Shown here: piece by piece, positions 24,346 through 32,303 of the stretch
Position numbering within the stretch: the stretch's first letter is position 1
Layout: every line of letters starts with the position of its first letter
NCBI GenBank assembly: GCA_002748665.1
Contig: PDTB01000028.1
Coordinates: forward strand, 1-53,008
Direction of reading: 5' to 3'
DNA from: Dethiosulfovibrio peptidovorans
GTDB taxonomy: Bacteria; Synergistota; Synergistia; Synergistales; Dethiosulfovibrionaceae
Length of the DNA: 53,008 nucleotides
Program-made: the position numbers and the translations under genes
The notes under the pieces: model-generated
What the model was told of the DNA's origin: nothing
The model's database searches: none
What the model saw: only the letters and a program-made list of their open reading frames with translations

Positions 24346-24815
24346 TCCTGCCCTTCCCGACGGTTGTGAACAGCTGCGCCCCCGGTACTACCGAATCCAC
24401 CGAGACCTCGTACGGTGGTATCCAGCTCGTCCACCTCCTCCCAAAATCCTCGAACGACGGGTGCCAGAACCATCTGGGCAATTCGATCTCCCCGATCGAT
24501 GGCAAAAGGGCGGTCGCCCAGGTTCATCAAAATCACCCGTATCTCGCCTCGATAATCCGAGTCGATGGTTCCGGGACCGTTGGGAATGATGATCTTGCGC
24601 TTCAAAGCCAGACCGCTCCGCGCGCGGATCTGCGCCTCGTATCCCTGAGGGACAGCGATCCGAAGCCCAGTTCCAATGGAGATACACTGACCTGGGCAGA
24701 TGACGGTGTCCTCGGCAGCGTACAGATCCATACCCACAGCACCGACGGTCTGATAGCCGGGAAGGGGAAGCCCGTAAGCTTCCCCTTCCCGAACGACGGG
24801 AATACGTATATTCAT
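24327..24815 (-). CDS. dut: dUTP diphosphatase
   Basis: A homotrimeric dUTPase of 162 residues that keeps uracil out of DNA and makes dUMP for thymidylate synthesis. All five motifs are present: GAVGMDLYA, RSGLA, PNGPGTIDSDYRG, GDRIAQMVL and RGLGGFGSTG. The acidic tail of about 15 residues overlaps a hairpin. It follows pnp by 11 bases. The ribosome binding site is weak (GAGG two bases before the ATG), so it may rely on coupling to pnp. Confidence 0.95.
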   Translation of the reverse strand: MNIRIPVVREGEAYGLPLPGYQTVGAVGMDLYAAEDTVICPGQCISIGTGLRIAVPQGYEAQIRARSGLALKRKIIIPNGPGTIDSDYRGEIRVILMNLGDRPFAIDRGDRIAQMVLAPVVRGFWEEVDELDTTVRGLGGFGSTGGAAVHNRREGQEDDDPS

Positions 24816-24826
24816 GGCCTCAAAAA

Positions 24827-27079
24827 CTATCTGCGACGATCGCCCCGGGGACCGCCACGACGGCGGTCATCGCCGCCTGGGCGTCGCCTCGGTCCGTCGT
24901 GTCCTCCCGATGGAGCCGGAGGAAGTTCGGAGATCGCCTTGTCCCTCTCGGCCTCAAACGGCAGATAGGCCTCCAGACCGGCCTCCTTCACCTTGGTCTC
25001 GTCAGCCAACAGCTTCTTTCTGGTGAGGTTGATCCTCCCCATATCGTCGATCTCCCGAACCATCACCAATACCTGGTCGCCGGGCTTGAACACGTCCTCG
25101 ACCTTGCCCACCCTGTGGGTACTGATCTCACTGACGTGGAGCAACCCTTCCTTACCAGGAAGGACCTCGATGAAGGCCCCAAAGGCCATAAGCCGAGTCA
25201 CCTTGCCGCAGAAAGCCTCACCGGCCTGAATCTCACGAACGATATCATCGATCATCTTGACGGCGGCGTTCACCTCGTCCTGAGTCACTCCGGCCACTAA
25301 AACCTGTCCATCGTCGTCGATATTGACCTTGGCACCGGTCTCCTGCGTGATTCCCCGGATGACCTTACCACCGGGTCCGATAACGTCCCGGATTTTATCC
25401 ACATCGATCATCATCGTGAACATACGAGGAGCGTTGGGCGAAAGCTCCCTCGGACCCTGGATCGCCTGCTCCATAACATCCAGGATGGACATACGGGCAT
25501 CCCTGGCCTGGGCGAGAGCCTGTTCCAGGATGGCCCTGGTGATCCCCCCGGCCTTATTATCCATCTGAAGTGCCGTAACTCCGTCCCGGGTACCTGCCAC
25601 CTTGAAATCCATATCCCCGTAATGATCCTCGAGACCCTGGATATCGGTCAGGACGACCACCTCGTCCCCTTCCTTTATCAGCCCCATCGCGATTCCGGCC
25701 ACGTGCTTCTTCAGCGGAACACCAGCACTCATCATGGCAAGACTTCCGCCACAGACCGAGGCCTGGGAGCTGGAACCGTTGGATTCCAGGATATCCGAGA
25801 CCACCCGGATCACGTAGGGAAACTGCTCCTCGTCGGGGATCACCGGGGTAAGCGCCCGCTCCGCAAGAGCTCCATGACCGATCTCACGGCGGCCCGGCCC
25901 ACGCATAGGCCGAACCTCTCCGACGGAGAACGGAGGGAAATTATAGTGGAGTATAAAACGCTTGTTGGGCTCGTTGTGTTTCAGGCCGTCGATAAGCTGA
26001 TCGTCCTCGCCCAACATACCCAGCGTCGCCGTAGCCAAAGATTGCGTCTCGCCACGGGTGAAGACGGCTGAGCCATGGACCCGGGGCAGCAGATCGACCT
26101 CGCAGTTCAGGGCCCGAAGCTCGTCGGTCCGCCGACCGTCAGCTCGGCGACGCTCCGAAACGGTGATCCGGCGCATCATACACTTGACCCAGGATTCCAC
26201 AGCCTTGGAGATATACGAACCCTTATCAGGATAGGACTCGGCAAAATACTCCCTCGCCCGATCCTCAAGAACCCGAATAGCCGTGCCACGCTTCTTCTTA
26301 TCGTGAATCATCACGGCCTCGGCGATATCGTCCTTCAACTCGCTCTCCACCCAGCGATCTATCTCAGGGATCTCCACGGGGTGTACGATCTCGGCCTTGG
26401 GACGACCGATCTCCTCCCTCATTCGGAGCTGAAGCGCAACGATCTTTTTGATCTCACCGTGAGCCAGCTCCAGAGCGTCCACCAATAAATCCTCCGAGAC
26501 CTCCTGGGCTCCCGCCTCGACCATCGTAATACCGTCGGCATGACCAGATACCAAGAGCTCCAGAGTGCTGGATTCCATCTGTTCCTCAGTGGGATTCACA
26601 ACCAGAGCACCGTCCACATAGCCGATCCGAACAGCCCCCACAGGACCACCCCAGGGAATATCCGATATCGTCAGGGCAGCCGAGGCGGCGTTGATTGCCA
26701 GGACATTCGGCGAGTTCTGCTGATCCACCGACAGGACCGTCGCCACGACGTGGACATCGTGACGCATCCAGTCCTGAAACAAAGACCGAATCGACCGGTC
26801 AATCACCCGGGCACTCAGGATCGCCGTCTGAGAGGGACGCCCCTCCCTCTTTATAAAGCCACCGGGAATCTTCCCGGCAGAATAAAATCGTTCCTCAAAA
26901 TCGACGAGAAGCGGAAAGAAATCCAGCCCCTCGCGAGGTTTCTCTGTCATACACGCCGTGGTCAGGACCACGGTCTCTCCCTGAGAGGCCCAGATAGCCC
27001 CCGAAGCCTGTTTGGCGACCTTCCCTGTCTCAAAAACCAGGTCCTGTTCACCGATGCGAATCTGATACGTCTTGTGCAT
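24827..27079 (-). CDS. pnp: Polyribonucleotide nucleotidyltransferase (PNPase)
   Basis: A phosphorolytic 3'-5' exoribonuclease of the degradosome type, 750 residues. It has two RNase PH domains separated by a helical domain, then a KH domain (IGPGGKVIRGI, about 560-620) and an S1 domain (FGAFIEVLPGKEGLLHVSEI, about 630-700). The C-terminal 25-30 residues are rich in Arg, Gly and Asp and probably disordered. It lies downstream of rpsO, as in many bacteria, but behind a strong terminator. AAGGAGG precedes the ATG. Confidence 0.96.
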   Translation of the reverse strand: MHKTYQIRIGEQDLVFETGKVAKQASGAIWASQGETVVLTTACMTEKPREGLDFFPLLVDFEERFYSAGKIPGGFIKREGRPSQTAILSARVIDRSIRSLFQDWMRHDVHVVATVLSVDQQNSPNVLAINAASAALTISDIPWGGPVGAVRIGYVDGALVVNPTEEQMESSTLELLVSGHADGITMVEAGAQEVSEDLLVDALELAHGEIKKIVALQLRMREEIGRPKAEIVHPVEIPEIDRWVESELKDDIAEAVMIHDKKKRGTAIRVLEDRAREYFAESYPDKGSYISKAVESWVKCMMRRITVSERRRADGRRTDELRALNCEVDLLPRVHGSAVFTRGETQSLATATLGMLGEDDQLIDGLKHNEPNKRFILHYNFPPFSVGEVRPMRGPGRREIGHGALAERALTPVIPDEEQFPYVIRVVSDILESNGSSSQASVCGGSLAMMSAGVPLKKHVAGIAMGLIKEGDEVVVLTDIQGLEDHYGDMDFKVAGTRDGVTALQMDNKAGGITRAILEQALAQARDARMSILDVMEQAIQGPRELSPNAPRMFTMMIDVDKIRDVIGPGGKVIRGITQETGAKVNIDDDGQVLVAGVTQDEVNAAVKMIDDIVREIQAGEAFCGKVTRLMAFGAFIEVLPGKEGLLHVSEISTHRVGKVEDVFKPGDQVLVMVREIDDMGRINLTRKKLLADETKVKEAGLEAYLPFEAERDKAISELPPAPSGGHDGPRRRPGGDDRRRGGPRGDRRR

Positions 27080-27142
27080 ATGTCGTTTTCCTCCTTATGT
27101 TCCGACCCTTTTCAATACCGTTAAGCATACCACAGATAAGGA

Positions 27143-27180
27143 CAAAAAAGAGCGGAGACGGACAAAATCCGTCTCCGCTC
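27143..27180 (-). terminator. Rho-independent terminator after rpsO
   Basis: A perfect 13-base stem (27150-27162 with 27168-27180; GAGCGGAGACGGA), a five-base loop and six T residues on the minus strand. It should end most rpsO transcripts; pnp therefore depends on read-through or a promoter in the remaining 60 bases. The stem is also a plausible RNase III or RNase E processing site, as known for rpsO-pnp in E. coli. Confidence 0.93.
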
Positions 27181-27190
27181 AATCGGCAAC

Positions 27191-27457
27191 TTAGTGCCTC
27201 AGACCAAGACGCTCGATGAGCGTCTTGTATCGATTGAAATTCTTGTTCTTCAGATACCGAAGCAACTTCCTGCGACGACCAACCATAGTAAGAAGACCTT
27301 TTTTGGAGTGATGGTCGTGTTTGTGAATCTTCAGATGTTCGGTTAGATCCCGAATTCTCTTCGTGAGAATCGCAATTTGAACCTCTGGAGATCCTGTGTC
27401 CGTAGAATGAAAATGAAAATCGTTGATAATGTCACTCTTCTGTTCCCTGGAAAGCAT
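27191..27457 (-). CDS. rpsO: 30S ribosomal protein S15
   Basis: 88 residues with family segments [21 protein letters not shown] and [10 protein letters not shown]. It binds 16S rRNA and often represses its own mRNA. The ATG at 27457 has GAGGTG six bases upstream; a GTG nine bases earlier overlaps that site and is rejected. It has its own promoter, leader hairpin and terminator. Confidence 0.97.
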   Translation of the reverse strand: MLSREQKSDIINDFHFHSTDTGSPEVQIAILTKRIRDLTEHLKIHKHDHHSKKGLLTMVGRRRKLLRYLKNKNFNRYKTLIERLGLRH

Positions 27458-27474
27458 TATACACACCTCTGCAG

Positions 27475-27488
27475 TGGCCTTTAGGCCA
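27475..27488 (-). promoter_or_regulatory. Leader hairpin before rpsO, candidate S15 autoregulatory site
   Basis: TGGCC pairs with GGCCA around a four-base loop, just upstream of the rpsO ribosome binding site in an approximately 80-base leader. S15-binding leaders of several unrelated structures are known in bacteria. This one is only a candidate by position; no match to a named class was made. Confidence 0.4.
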
Positions 27489-27543
27489 AATTCCCGAGTC
27501 CACGTGAGCCCATACCGGGCAGACCTAGATTCGGGTCTGGGTC

Positions 27544-27572
27544 ATTGTATCATTATCTTTTTCAGGTGGCAA
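27544..27572 (-). promoter_or_regulatory. Sigma-70-type promoter of rpsO
   Basis: Minus strand: TTGCCA (27572-27567), 17-base spacer, TACAAT (27549-27544). The predicted start is near 27537, giving a leader of about 80 bases. Confidence 0.8.
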
Positions 27573-27618
27573 GAAAAGGATATTGATAAAAAACCAGTAA
27601 AACAACCGATATTCACAC

Positions 27619-27647
27619 TAGACAATTCTCTGTCTTTATGTTTTAAT
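27619..27647 (+). promoter_or_regulatory. Promoter of the orphan response regulator, with embedded inverted repeat
   Basis: TAGACA (27619-27624), 17-base spacer and TTTAAT (27642-27647) each match five of six consensus bases. An inverted repeat AGACA-N6-TGTCT at 27620-27635 overlaps the -35 and spacer and is a candidate operator, possibly for autoregulation. Confidence 0.65.
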
Positions 27648-27704
27648 ACACCTATAGTGACCGTTAGGTCGATGAAACGAAACATATTTTCAGGGGTGGT
27701 AAAA

Positions 27705-28397
27705 ATGAGAATACTTATAGTTGGAGACAAAGAAACTGCGGCCGAGGGACAGAATCAGAATCTCTTCAGCGATCTCTCCAAAGAGTTCACCGTCGTTCGA
27801 ATCAGCGACCCTGACGAGGGACTCGAGATGCTGAAATCGAATAAATACGACTGTGTCGTCATCGAAAGAAACGACGCAGATGACCAGTGCGGAATGGATC
27901 TGGTGGACTTCAACAAAGAGAGCGGTATGGGGCTGCCTATCCTGGTGCTGGCGAACGATAAATCGGTGGACGACCTGGTGGTCATGTTCGAGCGAGGCGT
28001 AGACGACTACGTCGGAGCGCCTTGCGACGGCCGGGAGATTATTGCCCGTGTTCACTCCCTCATCCGAAGGAGTGCCCAGTGTCACCGCCCGCTCCTTACC
28101 TGTGGACGCCTTATCCTCGATCCTGTAGCCCGTGAGTGTCGGGTGGACAACGTCTCGGTTCCTCTCCGCCGTCGGGAGTTCGACATCCTTGAACTGCTGA
28201 TGCGCCACGACAACCAGGTCTTCAGCCGCGAGAGGATCATCACGGAAGTCTGGCAAAAAGAATACGACGGCACGAGCAACGTGGTGGACGTCCACATCAA
28301 ATACCTTCGGGATAAGCTGAGAGAGCACAAGATGGACTCCATCGTCGTCACCGTGCGAGGGGTGGGCTACAAGGTTCAGTGCAGCGAGTTCAATTAA
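27705..28397 (+). CDS. Orphan OmpR/PhoB-type response regulator with degenerate receiver domain
   Basis: 230 residues: receiver-like domain (about 1-115) and winged-helix DNA-binding domain (about 130-228; RREFDILELLM, SRERIITEVW, VRGVGYK). The receiver keeps the fold pattern but has lost key residues: the acidic pair is Gly7-Asp8, the phosphoacceptor position is Glu54 (IERND), the switch Thr/Ser is Ala83, and the conserved Lys is Ala105 (GVDDYVGAP). Phosphorylation-independent action is therefore likely, as in other atypical regulators. No histidine kinase is nearby. The ATG at 27705 has GGGGTGG upstream; earlier in-frame starts overlap rpsO or its promoter. It is the only clear plus-strand gene here. 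The regulon is unknown. Confidence 0.92.
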   Translation: MRILIVGDKETAAEGQNQNLFSDLSKEFTVVRISDPDEGLEMLKSNKYDCVVIERNDADDQCGMDLVDFNKESGMGLPILVLANDKSVDDLVVMFERGVDDYVGAPCDGREIIARVHSLIRRSAQCHRPLLTCGRLILDPVARECRVDNVSVPLRRREFDILELLMRHDNQVFSRERIITEVWQKEYDGTSNVVDVHIKYLRDKLREHKMDSIVVTVRGVGYKVQCSEFN

Positions 28398-28412
28398 TTA
28401 ACCACTGTCGAT

Positions 28413-28457
28413 AAAAAAGGTCGAGCTGGATCATGACGATCTGGCTCGACCTTTTTT
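28413..28457. terminator. Bidirectional intrinsic terminator between the response regulator and htrA
   Basis: GGTCGAGC (28419-28426) pairs with GCTCGACC (28444-28451). T6 follows on the plus strand and A6 precedes it, so it can end both convergent transcripts. Confidence 0.9.
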
Positions 28458-28464
28458 ATACGGC

Positions 28465-28514
28465 ATCTCTGAAAACTCAGCTTCCCGGCGAGGTCATTTC
28501 AACGGAGCCCATTC
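28465..28514. repeat. Dispersed repeat fragment C
   Basis: About 50 bases (ATCTCTGAAAACTCAG ... AACGGAGCCCATTC) matching 30061-30110 in the same orientation, with identical blocks at both ends and one length difference in the middle. It lies just after the terminator and before the htrA stop. Confidence 0.65.
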
Positions 28515-28557
28515 GAGGTGCTCTTGTTGGTACAGGCGTATGAACCTGAGCGTCTCT

Positions 28558-29946
28558 CTACCGATCTCCCAGCGAGAGGGACAAAAAGCTGGTTCGTCCG
28601 TCCCTGCTGACGAGGAGGACCGCCGCCGACTTGCTGCGTTTCATGGCTCGAGCCAGATCAGACGGTGAATGCAGTGACTTTCCGTTAGCCTCGAGAATCA
28701 CGTCTCCCTCTTTCAATCCGGCCATCGCCGCTACCGATCTCTCGTCAACTCCCGTGATCACGACGCCATCATCGGTGGAGAGGCGATATTTCTCCCGAAG
28801 CTGCGACGAATTTTTAGCCACCTTGACACCTAGACGATCGACCTGGCCCGAATCCGAATCGCCGAAGGCAGTCGTATCGTCCACATCGGTCAGAGTGGCG
28901 GACAGGGTTTTGGGATGTCCCTTTCGGATAACCTCCAGCTTCACCGTGTCGCCAGCCATGTGCTGACGGACTTTCATGACGAAATCTTTGTGATCCTTCA
29001 CCGGCGAATCGTTCAGGGAGATGACCACGTCGCCTCTCTGGACCCCTGCCTTCGACGCCGGGGAATCGGGCATGACGTCGCTGACGACAGCTCCGTCGGT
29101 TCCCTTCAGCTTGTAAGCCTCGGCAAAATCCTTCGTAACGGGCTGGATGTACACCCCGAGCCACCCTCTGCGGACCTTGCCGTATTTCACGATGTCGGCC
29201 ATGACCTGTTTTGCCATGTTGACGGGAATGGCGAAGCCTATCCCCTGGGCATAGGGAATGATGGCCGTGTTGATGCCGATAACCTTGCCGTCGAGATTCA
29301 ACAACGGACCGCCGCTGTTGCCCGGGTTGATCGCCGCGTCCGTCTGAAGGAACCCGTCAAAGTTGAAATTCTTGGCATGAATACTGCGGTTTTTAGCCGA
29401 AACCACGCCGACTGTGACCGTGTGTTCCAGTCCCAGGGGATTACCGATAGCGACGGCCCACTCGCCCACTTTCGTGGTGTCAGAATCGCCCAGCTCCAAG
29501 GTTGGCAGCTCAGACGCGTCAATCTGAAGGACGGCCAGATCAAAGGTGGGATCCTTACCCACGACCTTGGCCTCGAACTCCCGTCCATCCGACAGGGTCA
29601 CCGTGATCTTGTCGGCATCGGCCACGACATGGCAGTTGGTGAGAACTTTGCCGTCAGTGCTGACGATAAATCCCGATCCCTTCCCCCGCATGGGAACCAT
29701 CCGGGAAAACTCCTTAAACTGTTTCCCGAAAAACTCCCGAAAAAACGGATCGTCCCCAAACGGCGACATACTCCGTCGAACCATGGCCTCCGTGTCGATA
29801 TTGACCACAGCAGGAGAGGACTGCTCCGCTATAGCCGCCACCGGATTACCCGTATAGACATCCTGAGCCCAGGCCAGAGACGTGGCAGCAAGAGAAAAAG
29901 CCAAAAGCAGCGATACTCCCAAACCTTGTCTTATTTTCATTCTCAT
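28558..29946 (-). CDS. htrA: Periplasmic serine protease HtrA/DegP family
   Basis: 462 residues with a signal peptide ending AWA-QD at about residue 27, so it is exported to the periplasm. The trypsin-like domain has His about 102 (NCHVVAD), Asp about 132 (FDLAVLQ) and Ser about 209 (NPGNSGGPL). Two PDZ domains follow at about 265-355 and 375-460. The family degrades or refolds misfolded envelope proteins. GGAGGTG lies seven bases before the ATG. The gene stands alone between a bidirectional terminator and a 340-base intergenic region and is bracketed by related repeats. Confidence 0.95.
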   Translation of the reverse strand: MRMKIRQGLGVSLLLAFSLAATSLAWAQDVYTGNPVAAIAEQSSPAVVNIDTEAMVRRSMSPFGDDPFFREFFGKQFKEFSRMVPMRGKGSGFIVSTDGKVLTNCHVVADADKITVTLSDGREFEAKVVGKDPTFDLAVLQIDASELPTLELGDSDTTKVGEWAVAIGNPLGLEHTVTVGVVSAKNRSIHAKNFNFDGFLQTDAAINPGNSGGPLLNLDGKVIGINTAIIPYAQGIGFAIPVNMAKQVMADIVKYGKVRRGWLGVYIQPVTKDFAEAYKLKGTDGAVVSDVMPDSPASKAGVQRGDVVISLNDSPVKDHKDFVMKVRQHMAGDTVKLEVIRKGHPKTLSATLTDVDDTTAFGDSDSGQVDRLGVKVAKNSSQLREKYRLSTDDGVVITGVDERSVAAMAGLKEGDVILEANGKSLHSPSDLARAMKRSKSAAVLLVSRDGRTSFLSLSLGDR

Positions 29947-30060
29947 AATAAAACACCTCCGAATGTATTCTGCATCACACTGTACACCAGAGATAATCCG
30001 GTGACATCGTCATTTTTACCGAAGCCCATACCTGAGGAATCACCGAACAGCCTACAGGAA

Positions 30061-30229
30061 ACCTCTAAAAACTCAGAAACTCGCCTCAGATCGTTTCGAC
30101 GGAGCCCATTCATCTACATAAGGCGACGGTATGGAACAGGCAGGTCAAAAAATACGTTTGGGCGAGACAGGAATCTGCTGGAACGACCTGAGGCTGGGAG
30201 ACCCGGATGTGGGTCTGCAGAGGTGTCCC
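30061..30229. repeat. MITE-like repeat element B
   Basis: A segment of about 169 bases. The left end reads ACCTCTAAAAACTCAG then CCTCAGATCGTTTCGAC. The right end, on the other strand, reads ACCTCTGCAGACCCAC then CCTCAGGTCGTTCCAGC, so the two ends form imperfect inverted repeats. The right part (30160-30229) matches copy A after mutS2, and the left part matches fragment C. It abuts the kbl terminator. No transposase is encoded. Confidence 0.65.
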
Positions 30230-30230
30230 A

Positions 30231-30264
30231 CAAAAAAAGCGAGATCCCCGATCGGGGACCTCGC
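30231..30264 (-). terminator. Rho-independent terminator after kbl
   Basis: Minus strand GCGAGGTCCCC pairs with GGGGATCTCGC around GATC (30239-30264; one G-T pair), followed by seven T residues. It closes the rpmH-to-kbl operon. Confidence 0.92.
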
Positions 30265-30282
30265 CGTGAACGCGGCGAGAAC

Positions 30283-31506
30283 TTACGCCTTCTCCTTGTA
30301 GGCCTTCAGGATAGACAAAACTGAGTCGATGTCGGCTGCGGTATGGTCTCCGGCGATCTGAAAACGGATCTCCTCGTCACCCTTGGGAACCACCGGATAG
30401 TTCAACCCCGTAGCGAGCACGCCGTTCTCCAGCAGGTAAGTCACCAACCGGGACGTCTCGTCGGTATTCCGAACCATGAGAGGCACCACAGGATGCTCCC
30501 CCTCAATAACCTCGTACCCCAGGTTTTTTAGCCCCGTCTCGAAACGAGCCGTCATAGCCCGAAGGTGATCCAGGATAGAGCGGCCCTCCGCGCTGTCCAG
30601 AATCTCCAAGGCCCTCGCCGTGGCGCAGGCCTCGCCGGCAGATATAGGATTGGAGTAGATATACATGGGAGCGTGCTCCCGAAGATACGTTACAATTGTT
30701 TTTTCACCGACAACGTACCCTCCATTCACGCAGTACGCCTTGCCCAAAGTGCCGATAAGCACGTCAGCCCGGCCCCCCGTGTACTCCTCGGTTCCCCGGC
30801 CCGTCGCCCCGAAGGCTCCTACACCGTGGGAATCGTCCACCACCAGAACAATATTCTCAGGGAAACGACTGTCGTGCTTGCGAACGAGGGCCTCGATCTC
30901 CTTCAGGGGAGCATGGTCTCCCCTCATGCTGAAAATACCGTCGGTGACCACGATAAGGCGTTTGGCTCCCACCGCCTCTTCAATTCGCTTTTCCAACTCG
31001 GCCACGTCGTTGTGAGCATAGACGGATTTAGAGAGAGGCCGCGAGAGACGAATGGCGTTGATGATACAGTTATGATTCAGTTCGTCGCTGACCACCGCGG
31101 TTTCCCTGGAGATCAGGGAATACAGCACACCATTGACGGTGACGTACGCCGAGTTGAAAATCATAGCCTCGTCCCGTCCGTGGAAAGCCGCCAGTTTTTT
31201 CTCCAGATTACGATGAGGCTCGAACGTCCCGCTGATAAACCGAACAGCTCCGGGCCCCACACCATAGCGTTCGGTAGCGTCCTCCTCAGCCTTCCGAAGA
31301 TCGTCCCTCAGGACCAGCCCCAAGTAGGAATTGGCGTTCATTCGGATAAACGGTTTGTCTCCATATCCCTTCACGAAATACCGAGGACCACGATCACCCT
31401 GGGCCTTCTCGACCCTCTGGATGATGAGCTCCCTGCCCTTTGCCCGCCCCGAGTCCCGAAGGGACTGAAGCTCAGCGGCAAGTGTTGCAGTCAGTCTGTC
31501 GTGCAT
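30283..31506 (-). CDS. kbl: Glycine C-acetyltransferase (2-amino-3-ketobutyrate CoA ligase) or related alpha-oxoamine synthase
   Basis: A PLP enzyme of 407 residues in the alpha-oxoamine synthase family. The family segments NSYLGL, RFISGTFEPHRNLE, DDSHGVGAFGATGRG and the PLP lysine in GTLGKAYCVNGG (about residue 253) are visible. SGTFEPHRNLE resembles Kbl (SGTqd-HkeLE) rather than an acyl-ACP type, so threonine catabolism to glycine and acetyl-CoA is the best guess. BioF-like activity cannot be ruled out. No tdh is adjacent. I start at ATG 31506 (AGGAG eight bases upstream); an in-frame ATG at 31512 is too close to that site, and longer frames run into lgt. Confidence 0.85.
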   Translation of the reverse strand: MHDRLTATLAAELQSLRDSGRAKGRELIIQRVEKAQGDRGPRYFVKGYGDKPFIRMNANSYLGLVLRDDLRKAEEDATERYGVGPGAVRFISGTFEPHRNLEKKLAAFHGRDEAMIFNSAYVTVNGVLYSLISRETAVVSDELNHNCIINAIRLSRPLSKSVYAHNDVAELEKRIEEAVGAKRLIVVTDGIFSMRGDHAPLKEIEALVRKHDSRFPENIVLVVDDSHGVGAFGATGRGTEEYTGGRADVLIGTLGKAYCVNGGYVVGEKTIVTYLREHAPMYIYSNPISAGEACATARALEILDSAEGRSILDHLRAMTARFETGLKNLGYEVIEGEHPVVPLMVRNTDETSRLVTYLLENGVLATGLNYPVVPKGDEEIRFQIAGDHTAADIDSVLSILKAYKEKA

Positions 31507-31523
31507 ATCCATCTCTCCTTTCG

Positions 31524-32303
31524 TCACACATTCATCCTTCCCCCACGGGCTTCCCGAAGGACTACCAACGAGTGAAGGAGCCAGAAGAGACCGGCAAAAG
31601 CCACGCAAAACCCCAAGCCCTGACCGACCTTCAAGCCGGCGATCCGATCTCCATCTCGCAGGATATCCACGAGAAAGCGCTCCGTACCGTACAAAATCAT
31701 CAGCACGGGCCATAAAAGGGGAACTCCCACGGACCGATCTCCCTGACCAATCCACCGTTCCAGCCCCCAGAGAAACAGGGCGATACAAAAAGCTCCCACG
31801 GCGTAGTAAACCTGAGTGGGATGAACAGCGCCGTAAAGCCGAGGGAAATGAACCCCCCAAGGACGTGTCGTGGACACCCCATAGCAACAGCCGTTTAAAA
31901 AGCATCCCCATCGGCCGATGGCGATACAAGCCATCATTGGGATACTTGCGGCATCGGCCACTCGCCACACCTCAACGCCGTGGCGCCGACAAAGCCATAT
32001 ACCGGCCAGACCGCACGATAAAGCCGCTGGGAGGGAGGACATACCCCCCTCCCAGAAACGAAGAAGCCTGGACGGATCGGCGATGTAGGCCGTCCAGTTA
32101 TCAAAATAACCGCCGATACGAGCCCCTAAAAGCATGGCGACGAAACTCCAGACCAACACCGAATGCAGTCGGACCGAGTCCACAGAGTACCATCTCTCAG
32201 CCCGTCGTCTGGTCCAAAACAGAGCCACCCACAGGCCCGCCGTCCACAGCAGGTAATAACTTTGGACGGGCAGGGGACCGATGTGAAAGAGGATCGGGCG
32301 CAT
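31524..32303 (-). CDS. lgt: Lgt-family membrane protein (prolipoprotein diacylglyceryl transferase-like), divergent
   Basis: A 259-residue polytopic protein with about seven hydrophobic segments. The family layout is clear: GARIGGY, WEGGMS (84-89), GRWGCFLNGCCYG (130-142), HPTQVYYA (161-168) and a late YGTERFLVDILRDGD. Residues held essential in E. coli Lgt are partly absent: the SFHGG histidine is Leu91, the GRIAN asparagine is Cys134 and the NGE glutamate is Cys139; the first Arg (131) is kept. It may be the cell's lipoprotein transferase in a variant form or a relative with another acceptor. The ATG overlaps the jag stop as TGATG. Confidence 0.8.
   Translation of the reverse strand: MRPILFHIGPLPVQSYYLLWTAGLWVALFWTRRRAERWYSVDSVRLHSVLVWSFVAMLLGARIGGYFDNWTAYIADPSRLLRFWEGGMSSLPAALSCGLAGIWLCRRHGVEVWRVADAASIPMMACIAIGRWGCFLNGCCYGVSTTRPWGVHFPRLYGAVHPTQVYYAVGAFCIALFLWGLERWIGQGDRSVGVPLLWPVLMILYGTERFLVDILRDGDRIAGLKVGQGLGFCVAFAGLFWLLHSLVVLREARGGRMNV

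Larger units (their letters stand above)
29947..30282. other. Intergenic region between kbl and htrA
   Basis: It contains the kbl terminator (30231-30264), repeat element B (30061-30229) and about 110 bases upstream of htrA that must hold the htrA promoter. No strong -35/-10 pair was found; TACAGT in GGTGTACAGTG is a weak -10 candidate. No open frame with coding character is seen. Confidence 0.5.

Noticed and set aside
24275-24505. Longer thrS with 77 extra N-terminal residues
   Set aside because: It would overlap the well-supported dut 3' end in another frame, and TGS homology begins at the ATG at 24274.
28915-30324. 469-codon plus-strand frame opposite htrA
   Set aside because: Antisense to a complete htrA with signal peptide and catalytic triad; it runs through the intergenic repeat and into kbl.
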